From CAXNKH01 sp049296795 (GTDB lineage: Bacteria; Pseudomonadota; Gammaproteobacteria; Burkholderiales; Burkholderiaceae_C): a stretch of 64,000 bases of DNA. The translations under genes and the position numbers were made by a program. The notes beneath the pieces were generated by a model. That model was not told the DNA's origin, made no database searches, and was given only the letters and a program-made list of their open reading frames with translations. The DNA lies in the NCBI GenBank assembly GCA_049296795.1, contig JBAQTC010000006.1:1-64000 (forward strand), in the 5' to 3' direction. Below are positions 15,726-25,178 of the stretch, piece by piece (position 1 is the stretch's first letter; each line of letters begins with the position of its first letter).

Positions 15726-17662
15726 GGCGGCCAGGTCATGTCAGCCGCCCGGCGCGGCTTGCCAATGGGCGCACCGGCCAGACCTTTTTGCAACGCCGCC
15801 ATGTCGTCCTCGCTCGGGTACTGACCCAACAACCAGTAGTCAAACACCCGCCGTGCAATCGGTGCTGCATGGGCTGCGCCAAAGCCTGCATTTTCAACCA
15901 CGATGGCCAACGCAATTTGGGGGGCATCGGCTGGCGCAAACGCCGTGTAAAGCGCGTGATCGCGCTGGCGCTCTTCCAGCCGCCGGGCATCGTATTTGTC
16001 TTTCTGCGCAATCGTGACGGCCTGCGCGGTGCCCGTTTTGCCCGCACTGAGGTAGGGCGCCCCAGCGAAAACCCGCGCTGATGTGCCTTCTTGGGTTACA
16101 CCGACCATGGCTTTGCGCACAATCGCCACATGGTCAGCCGCAAACCCCAAATTTTGCGACTCGGCCCTGGCCAAAGTGACGGCATTCGACTGTCCCGGAT
16201 CCTGGGTCGAGATCACCAGCTGGGGCTGGTGTTTCATTCCGCCACTGGCCACGATGGCCGTGGCTTGAGCCATCTGCAACATGGTGAAAGCGTTGTAGCC
16301 CTGACCAATACCGAGCGAAATGGTTTCTCCCGGGAACCATTTTTTCTGTTCGGGCCGCTTGTAGGTGTTGCGTTTCCAGGCTTGGCTGGGCAGCACACCA
16401 CGCACCTCGCCTTGGATGTCTATGCCTGTGATCTGGCCCAAGCCCAGCGGCTGCATGAAGTCATGAATCGCATCGACCCCCATTTCATTGGCCAACGAAT
16501 AGTAGTAAACATTGCTGGACTGCACGATGCTGCGGTACATGTCGACCGGGCCCAGCGCGATGTCGCCATGACTGCGAAAAACATGGCCGCCAAAAGCCCA
16601 AGAAGCATTGTCATTGACGATGAAACTGGCCGAGCGTTTACCGGTCTCGAGCGCTGCCAGCGCCATAAAAGGTTTGTAGGTTGAACCCGGCGGGTAAGTG
16701 CCGCGCAAAGCGCGATTGAGCAGGGGTTTGTCCATCGATTCGTTCAGTGCTTTCCAACTCTCCACATCGATGCCTTCGACAAATAAATTGGGGTCGAACG
16801 TGGGCTTGCTGACAAACGCCAAAACCTGGCCAGTTTGGGGGTCCAGGGCCACCAAGGCACCGCGCCGATTACCAAACATCTGCTCAATCAGATACTGCAA
16901 TTTGATATCGAGCGCCAAAACCAGGCTGCTACCAGGCTTGGAGGGTTGGCTCGCGAGTTTGCGCGTTGCTCTTCCGCCAGCGGAAGTCTCGACCGAATCG
17001 ACCCCGGTCGTGCCGTGCAGCCGCGACTCAAAACTTTGTTCAACACCGAGCTTACCTATGTATTGGGTGCCCCGGTAATTGGCCGCTTCGTCGCTCTCTT
17101 CGATTTGCTGTTTTTCAGTCGGGTTGATGCGTCCGATGTAGCCGATCACGTGGCTGGCCAACTCACCATAGGGGTACTGACGAAACAATCGGGCTTTGAT
17201 ATCGACACCGGGAAATCGATACCGTTGCGCTGCAAAACGCGCGACCTCGTCATCTTTCAAGCGTGAGCGAATCGGTAACGACTCAAAGCTCTTGGACTCA
17301 TCCATCAAGCGCGCGAAGCGGCGGCGATCGCGTGGCGTGATCTCCAGCACCGTGGCCAGCTGGTCCAGCGTCTGCTCCAATCCATCCACCTTCGACGGCG
17401 TGATTTCCAAGGTATAGGCCGAGTAATTAGTGGCCAGCACAATACCGTTACGGTCCAGAATCAAGCCGCGATTGGGCAACACCGGAACAATCGCCGTTCG
17501 ATTGTTTTCGGCCTGCTCGCGCAAGTCCTGATGCCGAATGACTTGCAGGTAAGCGAGCCGAAGTGCCAGCACCCCAAAGCAAAGCAATACCACCACGCTG
17601 GCAACGCCAATCCGTAGTCGAAAACGGTCCAGGTCGGCGGACACATTGCGTAATTCAGTCAT
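15716..17662 (-). CDS. mrdA: Penicillin-binding protein 2 (elongation transpeptidase)
   Basis: 648-residue class B PBP, the transpeptidase of the lateral-wall elongasome. It has one N-terminal membrane segment (about residues 17-39), a PBP dimerisation domain with NRGLILDRNG and a transpeptidase domain with PPGSTYKPF (SxxK), QSSNVYYYSLAN (SxN) and SAGKTGTAQ (KTG). Last gene of the mreB-mreC-mreD-mrdA run, 48 nt after mreD. rodA, its usual partner and next gene in many proteobacteria, is absent; a convergent GMC gene follows instead. Confidence 0.96.
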   Translation of the reverse strand: MTELRNVSADLDRFRLRIGVASVVVLLCFGVLALRLAYLQVIRHQDLREQAENNRTAIVPVLPNRGLILDRNGIVLATNYSAYTLEITPSKVDGLEQTLDQLATVLEITPRDRRRFARLMDESKSFESLPIRSRLKDDEVARFAAQRYRFPGVDIKARLFRQYPYGELASHVIGYIGRINPTEKQQIEESDEAANYRGTQYIGKLGVEQSFESRLHGTTGVDSVETSAGGRATRKLASQPSKPGSSLVLALDIKLQYLIEQMFGNRRGALVALDPQTGQVLAFVSKPTFDPNLFVEGIDVESWKALNESMDKPLLNRALRGTYPPGSTYKPFMALAALETGKRSASFIVNDNASWAFGGHVFRSHGDIALGPVDMYRSIVQSSNVYYYSLANEMGVDAIHDFMQPLGLGQITGIDIQGEVRGVLPSQAWKRNTYKRPEQKKWFPGETISLGIGQGYNAFTMLQMAQATAIVASGGMKHQPQLVISTQDPGQSNAVTLARAESQNLGFAADHVAIVRKAMVGVTQEGTSARVFAGAPYLSAGKTGTAQAVTIAQKDKYDARRLEERQRDHALYTAFAPADAPQIALAIVVENAGFGAAHAAPIARRVFDYWLLGQYPSEDDMAALQKGLAGAPIGKPRRAADMTWPPQP

Positions 17663-17710
17663 GCGCCGACAAACCCCGCAACCATTCGCAGCACCGTACG
17701 CGTAGCAACA

Positions 17711-18241
17711 TCACAAAGGCCGGTGGGCATCCGGATTGGGTGTGCGGCGCTGGGGTGCCAGCAAAAGAATCGTGGCAAGCGGCCACAACAGGGCTTCGAG
17801 TAGCGGCGCCAGCAGAAGCCAAATTCCCGGGAACGATCCACCCGCCAACATCCGAATCATCAGTTCAATGGCGTGCGATGCGATAAATAATGGCAACACG
17901 TGCAACGCCTGGGTTTGCACCGTGAACCACAACACTCGCCGGTGAATGGTGATCGCCAAAAAGCTTAGGATGGTGTAGGCCAAAGCATGCTGGCCCAACA
18001 GCCCACCCTGATGCACGTCCATCAACAGGCCGAAACCAAAAGCCACACTGATGCCAATCCGCCGCGGCTGATGCACACCCCAAAACACCAGCACCAAGAC
18101 CAAGCAATCCGGAACCCAGGCAGCGCGCCCCCACCAGCCCATGTTTTGCAGCATATTGAGCAAAAGAGCCAGCAGCAGACTGATCCAAATGAAGCCCACA
18201 TTGGCCGGCAACAGCAAGACCTGACCCGGGCGCATGATCAT
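17711..18241 (-). CDS. mreD: Rod shape-determining protein MreD
   Basis: 176-residue protein with about five membrane segments (from LLLPANVGFIWISLLLALLL onward). It shows the MreD-type GLLMDVHQGGLLGQHALAY loop. MreD links MreC/MreB to the peptidoglycan synthases in the inner membrane. The ATG at 18241 overlaps the TGA of mreC (ATGA at 18238-18241), a classical coupling. Confidence 0.93.
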   Translation of the reverse strand: MIMRPGQVLLLPANVGFIWISLLLALLLNMLQNMGWWGRAAWVPDCLVLVLVFWGVHQPRRIGISVAFGFGLLMDVHQGGLLGQHALAYTILSFLAITIHRRVLWFTVQTQALHVLPLFIASHAIELMIRMLAGGSFPGIWLLLAPLLEALLWPLATILLLAPQRRTPNPDAHRPL

Positions 18242-19155
18242 GATTTTTTCTTTGCTCCGGCTTTGGCGCGGGTTTCGGCAGCTGGGCGCTGTGGAATTTG
18301 TTCGGCGATCGGTTGCAGCACCAAAACATGGCTGACCCCGCTGACCTGCCCGACGGGTTGACAGTAAATTCGGGCAAAAATCGAGTCGCTGCGCTGTTCG
18401 ACCCGTTCAACGCGGGCCACGGGCAAGCCCGGCGGATAAACGCCATCGACCCCACTGGTCGTCAGCAGATCACCCGCCTGCACATCAGCATGGGCAGCCA
18501 TGAAGCGCAGCTCCATGGTGCCGGCTTGCGGCTGGGGCGCACCCGAGGCCAAGCCACGGCCGCCGGTACGCGTATTGAGAACCGCAATGACGTGGTCTGG
18601 ATCGGTCACCAGCGTTACCTCGCTGACCAGCGCGTAGACCCGCGTCACCTGCCCCAGAACACCCTGGGCGTCGAGAACCGGTGAACCCGCCTGCACGCCG
18701 TTGGCCAAACCTTGGTCGATGATGAGCTTGCGACTATAGGGGTCGGCCGCGTCGTACAAGACTTGAGCAGGCTTGGATTGGGTCAGAAAGCGACCCCGCA
18801 ATTCCAGCAATTGGCGCAAATTCTGATTTTCCAGCAACAGCTGTTCGACCTGGTTGGCTCGCTCAGATTGTTCGACTAGGCGGCGCCGCGCGCGATCTTC
18901 CTCAGCTTGGGCAGAAGCGCGAGATTCCAGATAGGTCCCAGCCTCCCGCGACCACAGAACAGGGCGCAAAGCCAACCACTGCACCGGGTAAATCACGCTG
19001 GCCAGAACCGCGCGTATCGGTTGCGTGATGGAAAAGCGCAGATCAGCCACCATCAAAAACAGGGCCAGAGCACTGAAGACGACGAGCTTGGAAAAGGCCG
19101 ACTGGCCCTGCCTGAAAAAAGGCGGCGGGGTTCGGTCCAGCGTACCCAGTGGCAT
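18238..19155 (-). CDS. mreC: Rod shape-determining protein MreC
   Basis: 305-residue bitopic protein: one N-terminal membrane segment (LVVFSALALFLMVADL), a coiled coil rich in Glu/Arg/Gln (about residues 75-110) and the periplasmic beta domains with PYSRKLIIDQG, GVLGQVTRV and TSGVDGVYPPGLPVARV. The tail is Lys/Ala rich. The in-frame extension to 19242 is rejected; ATG at 19155 gives MPLGTLDRTPPPFF, the common MreC start, with AGGGAA upstream. Lies 16 nt after mreB. Confidence 0.95.
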   Translation of the reverse strand: MPLGTLDRTPPPFFRQGQSAFSKLVVFSALALFLMVADLRFSITQPIRAVLASVIYPVQWLALRPVLWSREAGTYLESRASAQAEEDRARRRLVEQSERANQVEQLLLENQNLRQLLELRGRFLTQSKPAQVLYDAADPYSRKLIIDQGLANGVQAGSPVLDAQGVLGQVTRVYALVSEVTLVTDPDHVIAVLNTRTGGRGLASGAPQPQAGTMELRFMAAHADVQAGDLLTTSGVDGVYPPGLPVARVERVEQRSDSIFARIYCQPVGQVSGVSHVLVLQPIAEQIPQRPAAETRAKAGAKKKS

Positions 19156-19171
19156 CGCTGATTCCCTAGGC

Positions 19172-20215
19172 TTATTCGTTGGTGAAAATGGAGCCCAAGC
19201 GGTCCATCTGCTCCAGCGCCATACCGCAACCGCGCACCACACAGGTCAGCGGTTCTTCGGCCACCATCACGGGCAGACCGGTTTCTTCGGCCAGCAGTCG
19301 ATCGAGGTCGCGCAGCAAAGCGCCGCCACCGGTCAGCATGATGCCGCGGTCGGCAATGTCGGCACCCAGTTCAGGCGGCGTCTGCTCCAAAGCATTCTTG
19401 ACAGCGGTAACCATGCTATTGAGCGGGTCGGTCAGGGCTTCCAGAATTTCGTTGCTTGAGATGGTAAAGCTGCGTGGCACGCCCTCGGCCAAATTACGGC
19501 CGCGGACTTCCATTTCCTTGACTTCACTGCCAGGAAATGCCGAGCCAATGCTTTTCTTGATCGCCTCGGCGGTGGGCTCACCAATCAACATGCCGTAGTT
19601 ACGACGGATATAGCTGATGATGGCTTCGTCAAACTTGTCGCCGCCGACCCGCACGCTACCCTTATAGACCATGCCGCCTAAGGAAATCACGCCGACCTCG
19701 GTCGTGCCACCGCCGACATCGACCACCATTGAGCCGCTGGCCTCACTCACCGGCAAACCCGCACCGATAGCCGCAGCCATCGGTTCTTCAATCAGATACA
19801 CATCGGACGCGCCAGCCCCTAGCGCCGACTCGCGAATGGCGCGGCGTTCGACCTGGGTCGAGCCACAGGGAACACAAATAATGATGCGTGGGCTGGGCTT
19901 GAACAGGCCACGCGGATGCACCATTTTGATAAACTGCTTGAGCATTTGCTCGGTCACGGTGAAATCGGCAATAACCCCGTCTTTCATCGGTCGAATCGCT
20001 TCGATATTGCCAGGCACCTTGCCCAGCATGGCCTTGGCTTCACGTCCCACGGCCTGAATCGTCTTTTTGCCGTGAGGTCCGCCTTCGTGACGGATAGCAA
20101 CCACCGAAGGCTCATCGAGCACAATGCCTTTGTCGCGTACATAAATCAGCGTGTTGGCCGTTCCAAGGTCAATGGCCAAGTCAGTCGAAAAATACCGACG
20201 CGAAAATCCAAACAT
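19172..20215 (-). CDS. mreB: Rod shape-determining protein MreB (actin homologue)
   Basis: 347-residue actin-fold ATPase that organises lateral wall synthesis. It starts MFGFSRRYFSTDLAIDLGTAN (written as MFGFSRRYF then DLAIDLGTAN), with phosphate 2 motif MVVDVGGGTTEVG and adenosine motif MLTGGGALLRDLD. The start at 20215 has GAGAGGA upstream; the frame extends to 20446 but without MreB similarity. First gene of the mre operon and divergent from gatC. Confidence 0.97.
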   Translation of the reverse strand: MFGFSRRYFSTDLAIDLGTANTLIYVRDKGIVLDEPSVVAIRHEGGPHGKKTIQAVGREAKAMLGKVPGNIEAIRPMKDGVIADFTVTEQMLKQFIKMVHPRGLFKPSPRIIICVPCGSTQVERRAIRESALGAGASDVYLIEEPMAAAIGAGLPVSEASGSMVVDVGGGTTEVGVISLGGMVYKGSVRVGGDKFDEAIISYIRRNYGMLIGEPTAEAIKKSIGSAFPGSEVKEMEVRGRNLAEGVPRSFTISSNEILEALTDPLNSMVTAVKNALEQTPPELGADIADRGIMLTGGGALLRDLDRLLAEETGLPVMVAEEPLTCVVRGCGMALEQMDRLGSIFTNE

Positions 20216-20408
20216 CACAAATCCTCTCTGAGGGCACGGCGCGCAAAATGCCAACCATCGCCCAATTTCTGGCCTAAAAACGTCACTGCTGCAGCGCAAG
20301 CAGCAGTTTTCCTGGCCATTCCGTAAACACGGGATAATACCGCATCCCCCCTGTATCAACTGCCTGGCTGGCCTCGAAATCAAGGTCCCTGGGCCGAACA
20401 AAGCAACC
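20216..20408. promoter_or_regulatory. mreB/gatC divergent intergenic region
   Basis: 193 nt that must hold promoters for both the mre operon (minus) and the gat operon (plus). A GATAAT -10-like hexamer lies in GGGATAATACC near 20331-20341 on the plus strand. A short CTGCTG/GCAGCAG dyad lies near 20288-20310 in the presumed mreB leader. No firm -35 could be assigned. Confidence 0.35.
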
Positions 20409-20708
20409 ATGTCACTGAGCTCTTCAGATATTCTGCGCATCGCCAATCTGGCCCGGCTGGAACTTCAGCCCGAAGAAAGCGAACGCATGCGGCTCCAGAT
20501 CAACGATTTTTTCAAGCTGGTGGAAAAGATGCGTTCGATCGACACCCAAGGGGTAGCGCCGCTGGCCCACCCGCTGGCCACCATCCAGGACATCAACCTG
20601 CGTTTGCGCCCCGACGTGGCGAACGAGCCGAATCAGCGCGAAGCCAACCAACGAAGCGCCCCAGCCGTCGAGCGCGGCCTGTTCCTGGTTCCCAAGGTAA
20701 TAGAGTAA
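20409..20708 (+). CDS. gatC: Asp-tRNA(Asn)/Glu-tRNA(Gln) amidotransferase subunit C
   Basis: 99-residue GatC, the small belt subunit that holds GatA and GatB together. The pattern IANLARLEL near the start, FFKLVEKMRSIDTQGVAPLAHP in the middle (in two parts: NDFFKLVEKM, GVAPLAHP) and the C-terminal GLFLVPKVIE are typical. First gene of the gatCAB operon; this complex makes Gln-tRNA(Gln) and/or Asn-tRNA(Asn) by amidation of misacylated tRNA. An imperfect GGGACAG/CTGTCCT dyad lies in the 61-nt gap before gatA. Confidence 0.95.
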   Translation: MSLSSSDILRIANLARLELQPEESERMRLQINDFFKLVEKMRSIDTQGVAPLAHPLATIQDINLRLRPDVANEPNQREANQRSAPAVERGLFLVPKVIE

Positions 20709-20769
20709 AACTTAGTGGGACAGTCCGAAGCTACGCGCAGCGAGCCAGCTCTGTCCTCAACCGATTAAT

Positions 20770-22245
20770 ATGAGCGAACTACACCACTTATCCGTTGCCT
20801 CTTTGGCCCAGAATCTGCGAGAGCGCAAGGTGTCGGCGCTCGAAACAGCCCAACATTTTCTGGCCCGCGCCCAGAGCAACGCATCACTGGGCGCTTTTTT
20901 GGCTTTAGATGAAGAGGCTACGCTGGCTCAGGCCCGCCAGTCTGACCTGCGAATCGCCAACGGCACGGCCGGCGCGCTCGAGGGCGTGCCGATCGGCCAC
21001 AAAGACGTTTTTGTCGACAAGGCTTTTGTCAGCACCGCCGGCTCCAAGATGTTGGCGGGCTATCGCTCACCGTTTGATGCCACGGTCGTGGCAAGGTTGG
21101 CTGACCAGGGCATGGTCACGCTGGGCAAGCTCAATTGCGACGAATTTGCAATGGGTTCAGCCAATGAAAATTCGGCTTTTGGTCCGGTACAAAATCCTTG
21201 GGACCGGTCCCGAATTCCGGGCGGCTCTTCAGGCGGCAGCGCCGCCGCCGTGGCGGCCCGCCTGGTGCCGGCAGCCACAGGCACCGATACCGGCGGCTCG
21301 ATTCGTCAACCCGCTTCGTTTTGCGGTATTACCGGTATCAAGCCGACCTATGGCCGAGCTTCGCGTTACGGCATGATCGCTTACGCCTCCAGTCTGGACC
21401 AAGCCGGCCCGATGGCACGCAGCGCCCAAGACTGCGCACTGCTGCTCTCCGCCCTGTGTGGGCCAGACCCGGACCGCGACTCCACCTCGCTTGACGTTCC
21501 TGCAGAAGACTTCAGCCGTCATTTGAATGATTCCATAGCAGGTCTGCGCGTTGGCGTTCCGCAAGAGTTTTTCGGCGAAGGGCTGACCCCCGATGTTCGC
21601 AAAGCGGTCGATGCCGCCCTCAGTGAGCTGGAAAAACTCGGTGCCAAGTTGGTTCAGATTTCTTTGCCACGCACTGATTTGGCCATTCCTGTTTACTACA
21701 TCATTGCGCCCGCCGAGGCCTCCAGCAACCTGAGCCGATTCGACGGCGTGAAGTTCGGCCACCGTGCAGCGAACTACGGCGACTTGAACGATATGTACAA
21801 GAAGACCCGGGCCGAAGGCTTCGGCGACGAAGTCAAGCGCCGCATCATGATCGGTGCCTACGTCTTGTCCCATGGTTATTACGACGCTTACTACCTACAA
21901 GCCCAAAGAATCCGGCGCCTGATTGCCGATGATTTTCAACAAGCCTTCACCCAATGCGATGTGATCGCGGGGCCGGTAGCGCCCTGTGTGGCCTGGAAGC
22001 TCGGCGAAAAATCAGCCGACCCGCTGGCCAATTACCTGGCCGACATCTTCACCCTGCCCGCCTCACTGGCCGGCTTGCCCGGCATCAGCGTGCCCGCAGG
22101 TTTTGCTGCGTCACAAGAAGGCAACGGCATGCCTGTCGGGCTGCAACTCATTGGTAACTACTTGCAAGAGGCTAAGCTGCTCAATGTGGCGCACCGATTG
22201 CAACAAGCCACCGATTTCCATCTGCGCCAACCTCAGGGTTTTTGA
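20770..22245 (+). CDS. gatA: Asp-tRNA(Asn)/Glu-tRNA(Gln) amidotransferase subunit A
   Basis: 491-residue amidase-signature enzyme that releases ammonia from glutamine for tRNA amidation. The Ser-cisSer-Lys triad is visible: Lys in IGHKDVFV, cis-Ser in GGSSGGSAAAV, nucleophile Ser in GTDTGGSIRQPAS. Full length for the family. Second gene of gatCAB; gatB begins 10 nt after its stop. Confidence 0.97.
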   Translation: MSELHHLSVASLAQNLRERKVSALETAQHFLARAQSNASLGAFLALDEEATLAQARQSDLRIANGTAGALEGVPIGHKDVFVDKAFVSTAGSKMLAGYRSPFDATVVARLADQGMVTLGKLNCDEFAMGSANENSAFGPVQNPWDRSRIPGGSSGGSAAAVAARLVPAATGTDTGGSIRQPASFCGITGIKPTYGRASRYGMIAYASSLDQAGPMARSAQDCALLLSALCGPDPDRDSTSLDVPAEDFSRHLNDSIAGLRVGVPQEFFGEGLTPDVRKAVDAALSELEKLGAKLVQISLPRTDLAIPVYYIIAPAEASSNLSRFDGVKFGHRAANYGDLNDMYKKTRAEGFGDEVKRRIMIGAYVLSHGYYDAYYLQAQRIRRLIADDFQQAFTQCDVIAGPVAPCVAWKLGEKSADPLANYLADIFTLPASLAGLPGISVPAGFAASQEGNGMPVGLQLIGNYLQEAKLLNVAHRLQQATDFHLRQPQGF

Positions 22246-22255
22246 AATCAGCGCC

Positions 22256-23710
22256 ATGAAACAAACACCCCCCCTGGTTCAAGGCTACGAGGTCGTGATC
22301 GGCTTTGAGACCCACGCCCAACTCTCAACACAATCGAAAATCTTCAGCCGCGCCGCAACGGCGTTTGGTGCCGAGCCCAACACCCAGGCCTGCGCTGTGG
22401 ATTTGGCCCTGCCCGGCACCCTGCCGGTAATGAACAAGGGTGCGGTAGAGCGGGCCATTCAATTTGGTCTGGCCATTGGATCGACCATTTCGCCACGCAG
22501 TATTTTTGCGCGCAAAAACTACTTCTACCCGGATCTGCCCAAGGGCTACCAAATCAGCCAGTTCGAGATTCCGGTGGTGGTGGGTGGTGAAATCGGATTC
22601 TTCCTGGGTGATGAAAAAAAATCAGTGCGTCTAGTTCGCGCCCACCTGGAGGAAGATGCAGGCAAATCGCTGCACGAAGACTTTATTGACCAAAGCGGAA
22701 TTGATTTGAACCGAGCCGGCACACCGTTGCTGGAAATCGTGACCGAACCCGATATGCGCTCCAGCGCCGAGGCCGTGGCCTACGCCAAAGAGCTGCACAA
22801 AATCGTGACCTGGATCGGCATTTGCGATGGCAATATGCAAGAGGGATCGTTTCGTTGCGACGCCAATGTCTCGGTGCGCAAACCCGGCGCCGAACTGGGC
22901 ACCCGGCGTGAGATCAAAAACCTCAACAGTTTCAAGTTCATGCAGCAGGCAATTGACTTTGAAGTGCGCTGGCAAATCGAGCAAATTGAGGACGGCCACG
23001 CGATCGAGCAGGCCACTGTTTTGTTCGACCCGAGCAACGGCGAAACCCGCGCCATGCGAACCAAGGAAGACGCTGCCGATTACCGTTACTTCCCCGATCC
23101 TGATTTGCCGCCACTGGTGATTGCAGGCGACTGGGTCGAGCGCCTGCGCGCCGAGATGACCGAACTGCCGCGCGCCATGGCTCAGCGTTTTGTCAGTGAT
23201 TACGGCCTGTCTGAATACGATGCGAATCTATTGACCCAGAGCATAGCCATTGCCCGCAGTTTTGAGGCTTGTCTGAAGCTGAGCAAGCAGGCAAAAATGA
23301 CGGCCAACTGGTACATCAATGCCTTCATTCCCGCACTGACATCAGCGCAACCGGAAGAAGGGCTGCTGCATGAAAATGCCCCCGGGAAAATGGCAGCATT
23401 GGTTGTGCGCATTGCCGACGGAACGATTTCGAACAACTCAGCCAAACAAGTCTTTGAGGCTTTGTGGCAGGCCGGTGCACAGGTCGATGCCTTGATAGCG
23501 GCCAAAGGTTTGAAACAAATGAACGACTCCGGCGCTTTGGAGAAAATCATTGACGCCGTGATCGCTGCCAACCCCAAAAACATTGAGCAGTACCAAGCCG
23601 GCAACGACAAGGCGCTCAACGCCCTGGTCGGTCAAATCATGAAAGCCAGCCAGGGCAAAGCCAATCCGCAACAGGCTGGCGAGTTGTTGCGCAAGAAGCT
23701 GCTGGGCTAG
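22256..23710 (+). CDS. gatB: Asp-tRNA(Asn)/Glu-tRNA(Gln) amidotransferase subunit B
   Basis: 484-residue GatB, which phosphorylates the misacylated tRNA and transfers ammonia to it. Landmarks are YEVVIGFETHAQL at the start, YFYPDLPKGYQISQ, RCDANVSVR, the YRYFPDPDLPP stretch and the C-terminal YqeY-like helical tail (QGKANPQQAGELLRKKL). The longer frame from 21986 is inside gatA and rejected; the ATG at 22256 gives the family start. Confidence 0.97.
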   Translation: MKQTPPLVQGYEVVIGFETHAQLSTQSKIFSRAATAFGAEPNTQACAVDLALPGTLPVMNKGAVERAIQFGLAIGSTISPRSIFARKNYFYPDLPKGYQISQFEIPVVVGGEIGFFLGDEKKSVRLVRAHLEEDAGKSLHEDFIDQSGIDLNRAGTPLLEIVTEPDMRSSAEAVAYAKELHKIVTWIGICDGNMQEGSFRCDANVSVRKPGAELGTRREIKNLNSFKFMQQAIDFEVRWQIEQIEDGHAIEQATVLFDPSNGETRAMRTKEDAADYRYFPDPDLPPLVIAGDWVERLRAEMTELPRAMAQRFVSDYGLSEYDANLLTQSIAIARSFEACLKLSKQAKMTANWYINAFIPALTSAQPEEGLLHENAPGKMAALVVRIADGTISNNSAKQVFEALWQAGAQVDALIAAKGLKQMNDSGALEKIIDAVIAANPKNIEQYQAGNDKALNALVGQIMKASQGKANPQQAGELLRKKLLG

Positions 23711-23733
23711 GTTCTCGCCGCGTTAAGCCAGAC

Positions 23734-24447
23734 TCAGCGGCGCTGGCCAGCGCCACTTTCGGCTGGCGCAATCGGCACAACCCACATCGGGCGCAAACGG
23801 GACAGCTCATCGTCAAAGCGTGCATTCATTCGCTGCATTTCGCTCTGTTGCACGTCTATAAACCGCTGTTGCACCTTCAGGCTTTGGCTGTTTTCTTCCA
23901 GCTGGCGGCGTAAAACCGGTGGCGCCAAAGCTGGCTCTTTTTTATAGAACTCCATCTCAGCCTCGAGTTCGGCGCGCTGTCGGGTCAGTTCCTCAACCCG
24001 CTGAATGGCGGCACCCATGACGACCTCGATTTGCGCCAATGACTGCACTCTTGCTTGGTCATGCTCGGTCTTGCTGGGATAACGCATGAGCAGGGCACGC
24101 TCACGCCGATTCTCCTGGGCCTGTTGCGCCAACTGCAGGGCCTGTTTCTGGGCTTCTTCGTCCTGTTTTTTACTCTCTAGTTCGCTCAAGCTCGGGCCAA
24201 CCTTACCTTTGAGTGAGCCACTGGGGTTGAGCAAGTTTTGTTCGCGGTCCCGACATTCGGCAATCGGGCGATCCGCTGTGAGTTTGCGCCCCTGCGCATC
24301 AATGCAGGTGTAAATCTGTTGCGCCTGACTCGGCAGCGTCAACAGCAACGCCAGGCCCAATAAAGCAACACGGACGGCCAGTCGCACTGCAGCAAGCTTC
24401 AAGCTCTGCAGCGGACAAGTAGTTGGCGACGCTTCAAACTGTCCCAC
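23734..24447 (-). CDS. DUF4124-type secreted coiled-coil protein
   Basis: 237 residues starting at a GTG that overlaps the 3' end of pyrE. It has a hydrophobic signal segment (VALLGLALLLTLPSQAQQ), then a short DUF4124-like motif (IYTCIDAQGRKLTADRPIAEC, given here as YTCIDAQGRKLTADRP) and a long Glu/Gln/Arg-rich coiled coil to the end. Likely periplasmic; function unknown. Co-transcription with pyrE is likely from the 14-nt overlap. Confidence 0.78.
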   Translation of the reverse strand: MGQFEASPTTCPLQSLKLAAVRLAVRVALLGLALLLTLPSQAQQIYTCIDAQGRKLTADRPIAECRDREQNLLNPSGSLKGKVGPSLSELESKKQDEEAQKQALQLAQQAQENRRERALLMRYPSKTEHDQARVQSLAQIEVVMGAAIQRVEELTRQRAELEAEMEFYKKEPALAPPVLRRQLEENSQSLKVQQRFIDVQQSEMQRMNARFDDELSRLRPMWVVPIAPAESGAGQRR

Positions 24448-25165
24448 CCGATTTCACCCCTTCATCCACACCATAACGTTGCCGGTACTGCAGTACGCGT
24501 TGATGATCGGCTGCCAAACCTTCGCCGCTGTGCTTGGCCAGATAGTGCAACAAATCGGATAGGCGCGCAATGGTGCAGACTTGCAAGCCGAGTTGGTCCC
24601 GCACGTACTGCACGGCGCTATGCGGCACGTCTTGGCCATTTTCGGTCGCCATTTCCTGCCGATCCAGCGCAATCGCCATGGCATAGGGAATGGCGCCAGC
24701 GGCACGAATGATGGCGATCGACTCCCGGGCAGCGGTACCCGCCGACATCACGTCATCCACAATCAACACCCGGCCTTTGAGCGGCGCGCCCACCAGACTT
24801 CCGCCTTCACCGTGGTCCTTGACTTCCTTGCGGTTGTAGGAAAACGGCACATTACGGCCACGCCGCGCCAGCTCGACCGCCAGCGCCGCGCCCAACGGAA
24901 TCCCTTTGTAAGCCGGGCCAAAAATCATGTCGAATTCGATCCCGCTGCTCAGCAGGCGCTGCGCATAAAATTCAGCCAAGCGACCGATCCGCGCACCATC
25001 ATCGAACAGACCGGCATTGAAAAAGTAAGGCGACAGCCGGCCTGCTTTGGTTTTGAATTCACCAAAGCGCAACACGCCACAATCGACTGAAAATTGCACA
25101 AAGTCTTGTGCCAACGGGTCCTGCGGCGAAGCGCCAGAGTTTGTATCAGTCACGCCATCCACCAT
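24434..25165 (-). CDS. pyrE: Orotate phosphoribosyltransferase
   Basis: Forms OMP from orotate and PRPP in pyrimidine synthesis. About 243 residues. The N-terminal FGEFKTKAGRLSPYFFNAG, FGPAYKGIPLG and the PRPP loop VLIVDDVMSAGTAARES are clear. ATG at 25165 has CAAGGA 7 nt upstream and gives the normal family length. That ATG lies in a CCATGG sequence and its ribosome-binding site covers the likely start codon of divergent xth. Confidence 0.95.
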   Translation of the reverse strand: MVDGVTDTNSGASPQDPLAQDFVQFSVDCGVLRFGEFKTKAGRLSPYFFNAGLFDDGARIGRLAEFYAQRLLSSGIEFDMIFGPAYKGIPLGAALAVELARRGRNVPFSYNRKEVKDHGEGGSLVGAPLKGRVLIVDDVMSAGTAARESIAIIRAAGAIPYAMAIALDRQEMATENGQDVPHSAVQYVRDQLGLQVCTIARLSDLLHYLAKHSGEGLAADHQRVLQYRQRYGVDEGVKSGGTV

Positions 25166-25178
25166 GGAGAATTCCTTG
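25163..25178. promoter_or_regulatory. Interlocked translation starts of pyrE and xth
   Basis: Within 16 bp: minus-strand pyrE ATG at 25165-25163 with CAAGGA at 25178-25173, and plus-strand xth TTG at 25176-25178 with GGAGA at 25166-25170 (5-nt spacer). Each gene's ribosome-binding site overlaps the other's start codon. If correct, each promoter must lie inside the other gene or the starts differ slightly from this call. Confidence 0.5.

Noticed and set aside
25164..25166. ATG as start of xth
   Set aside because: No ribosome-binding site upstream, while TTG at 25176 has GGAGA at 5 nt. Kept only as an alternative.
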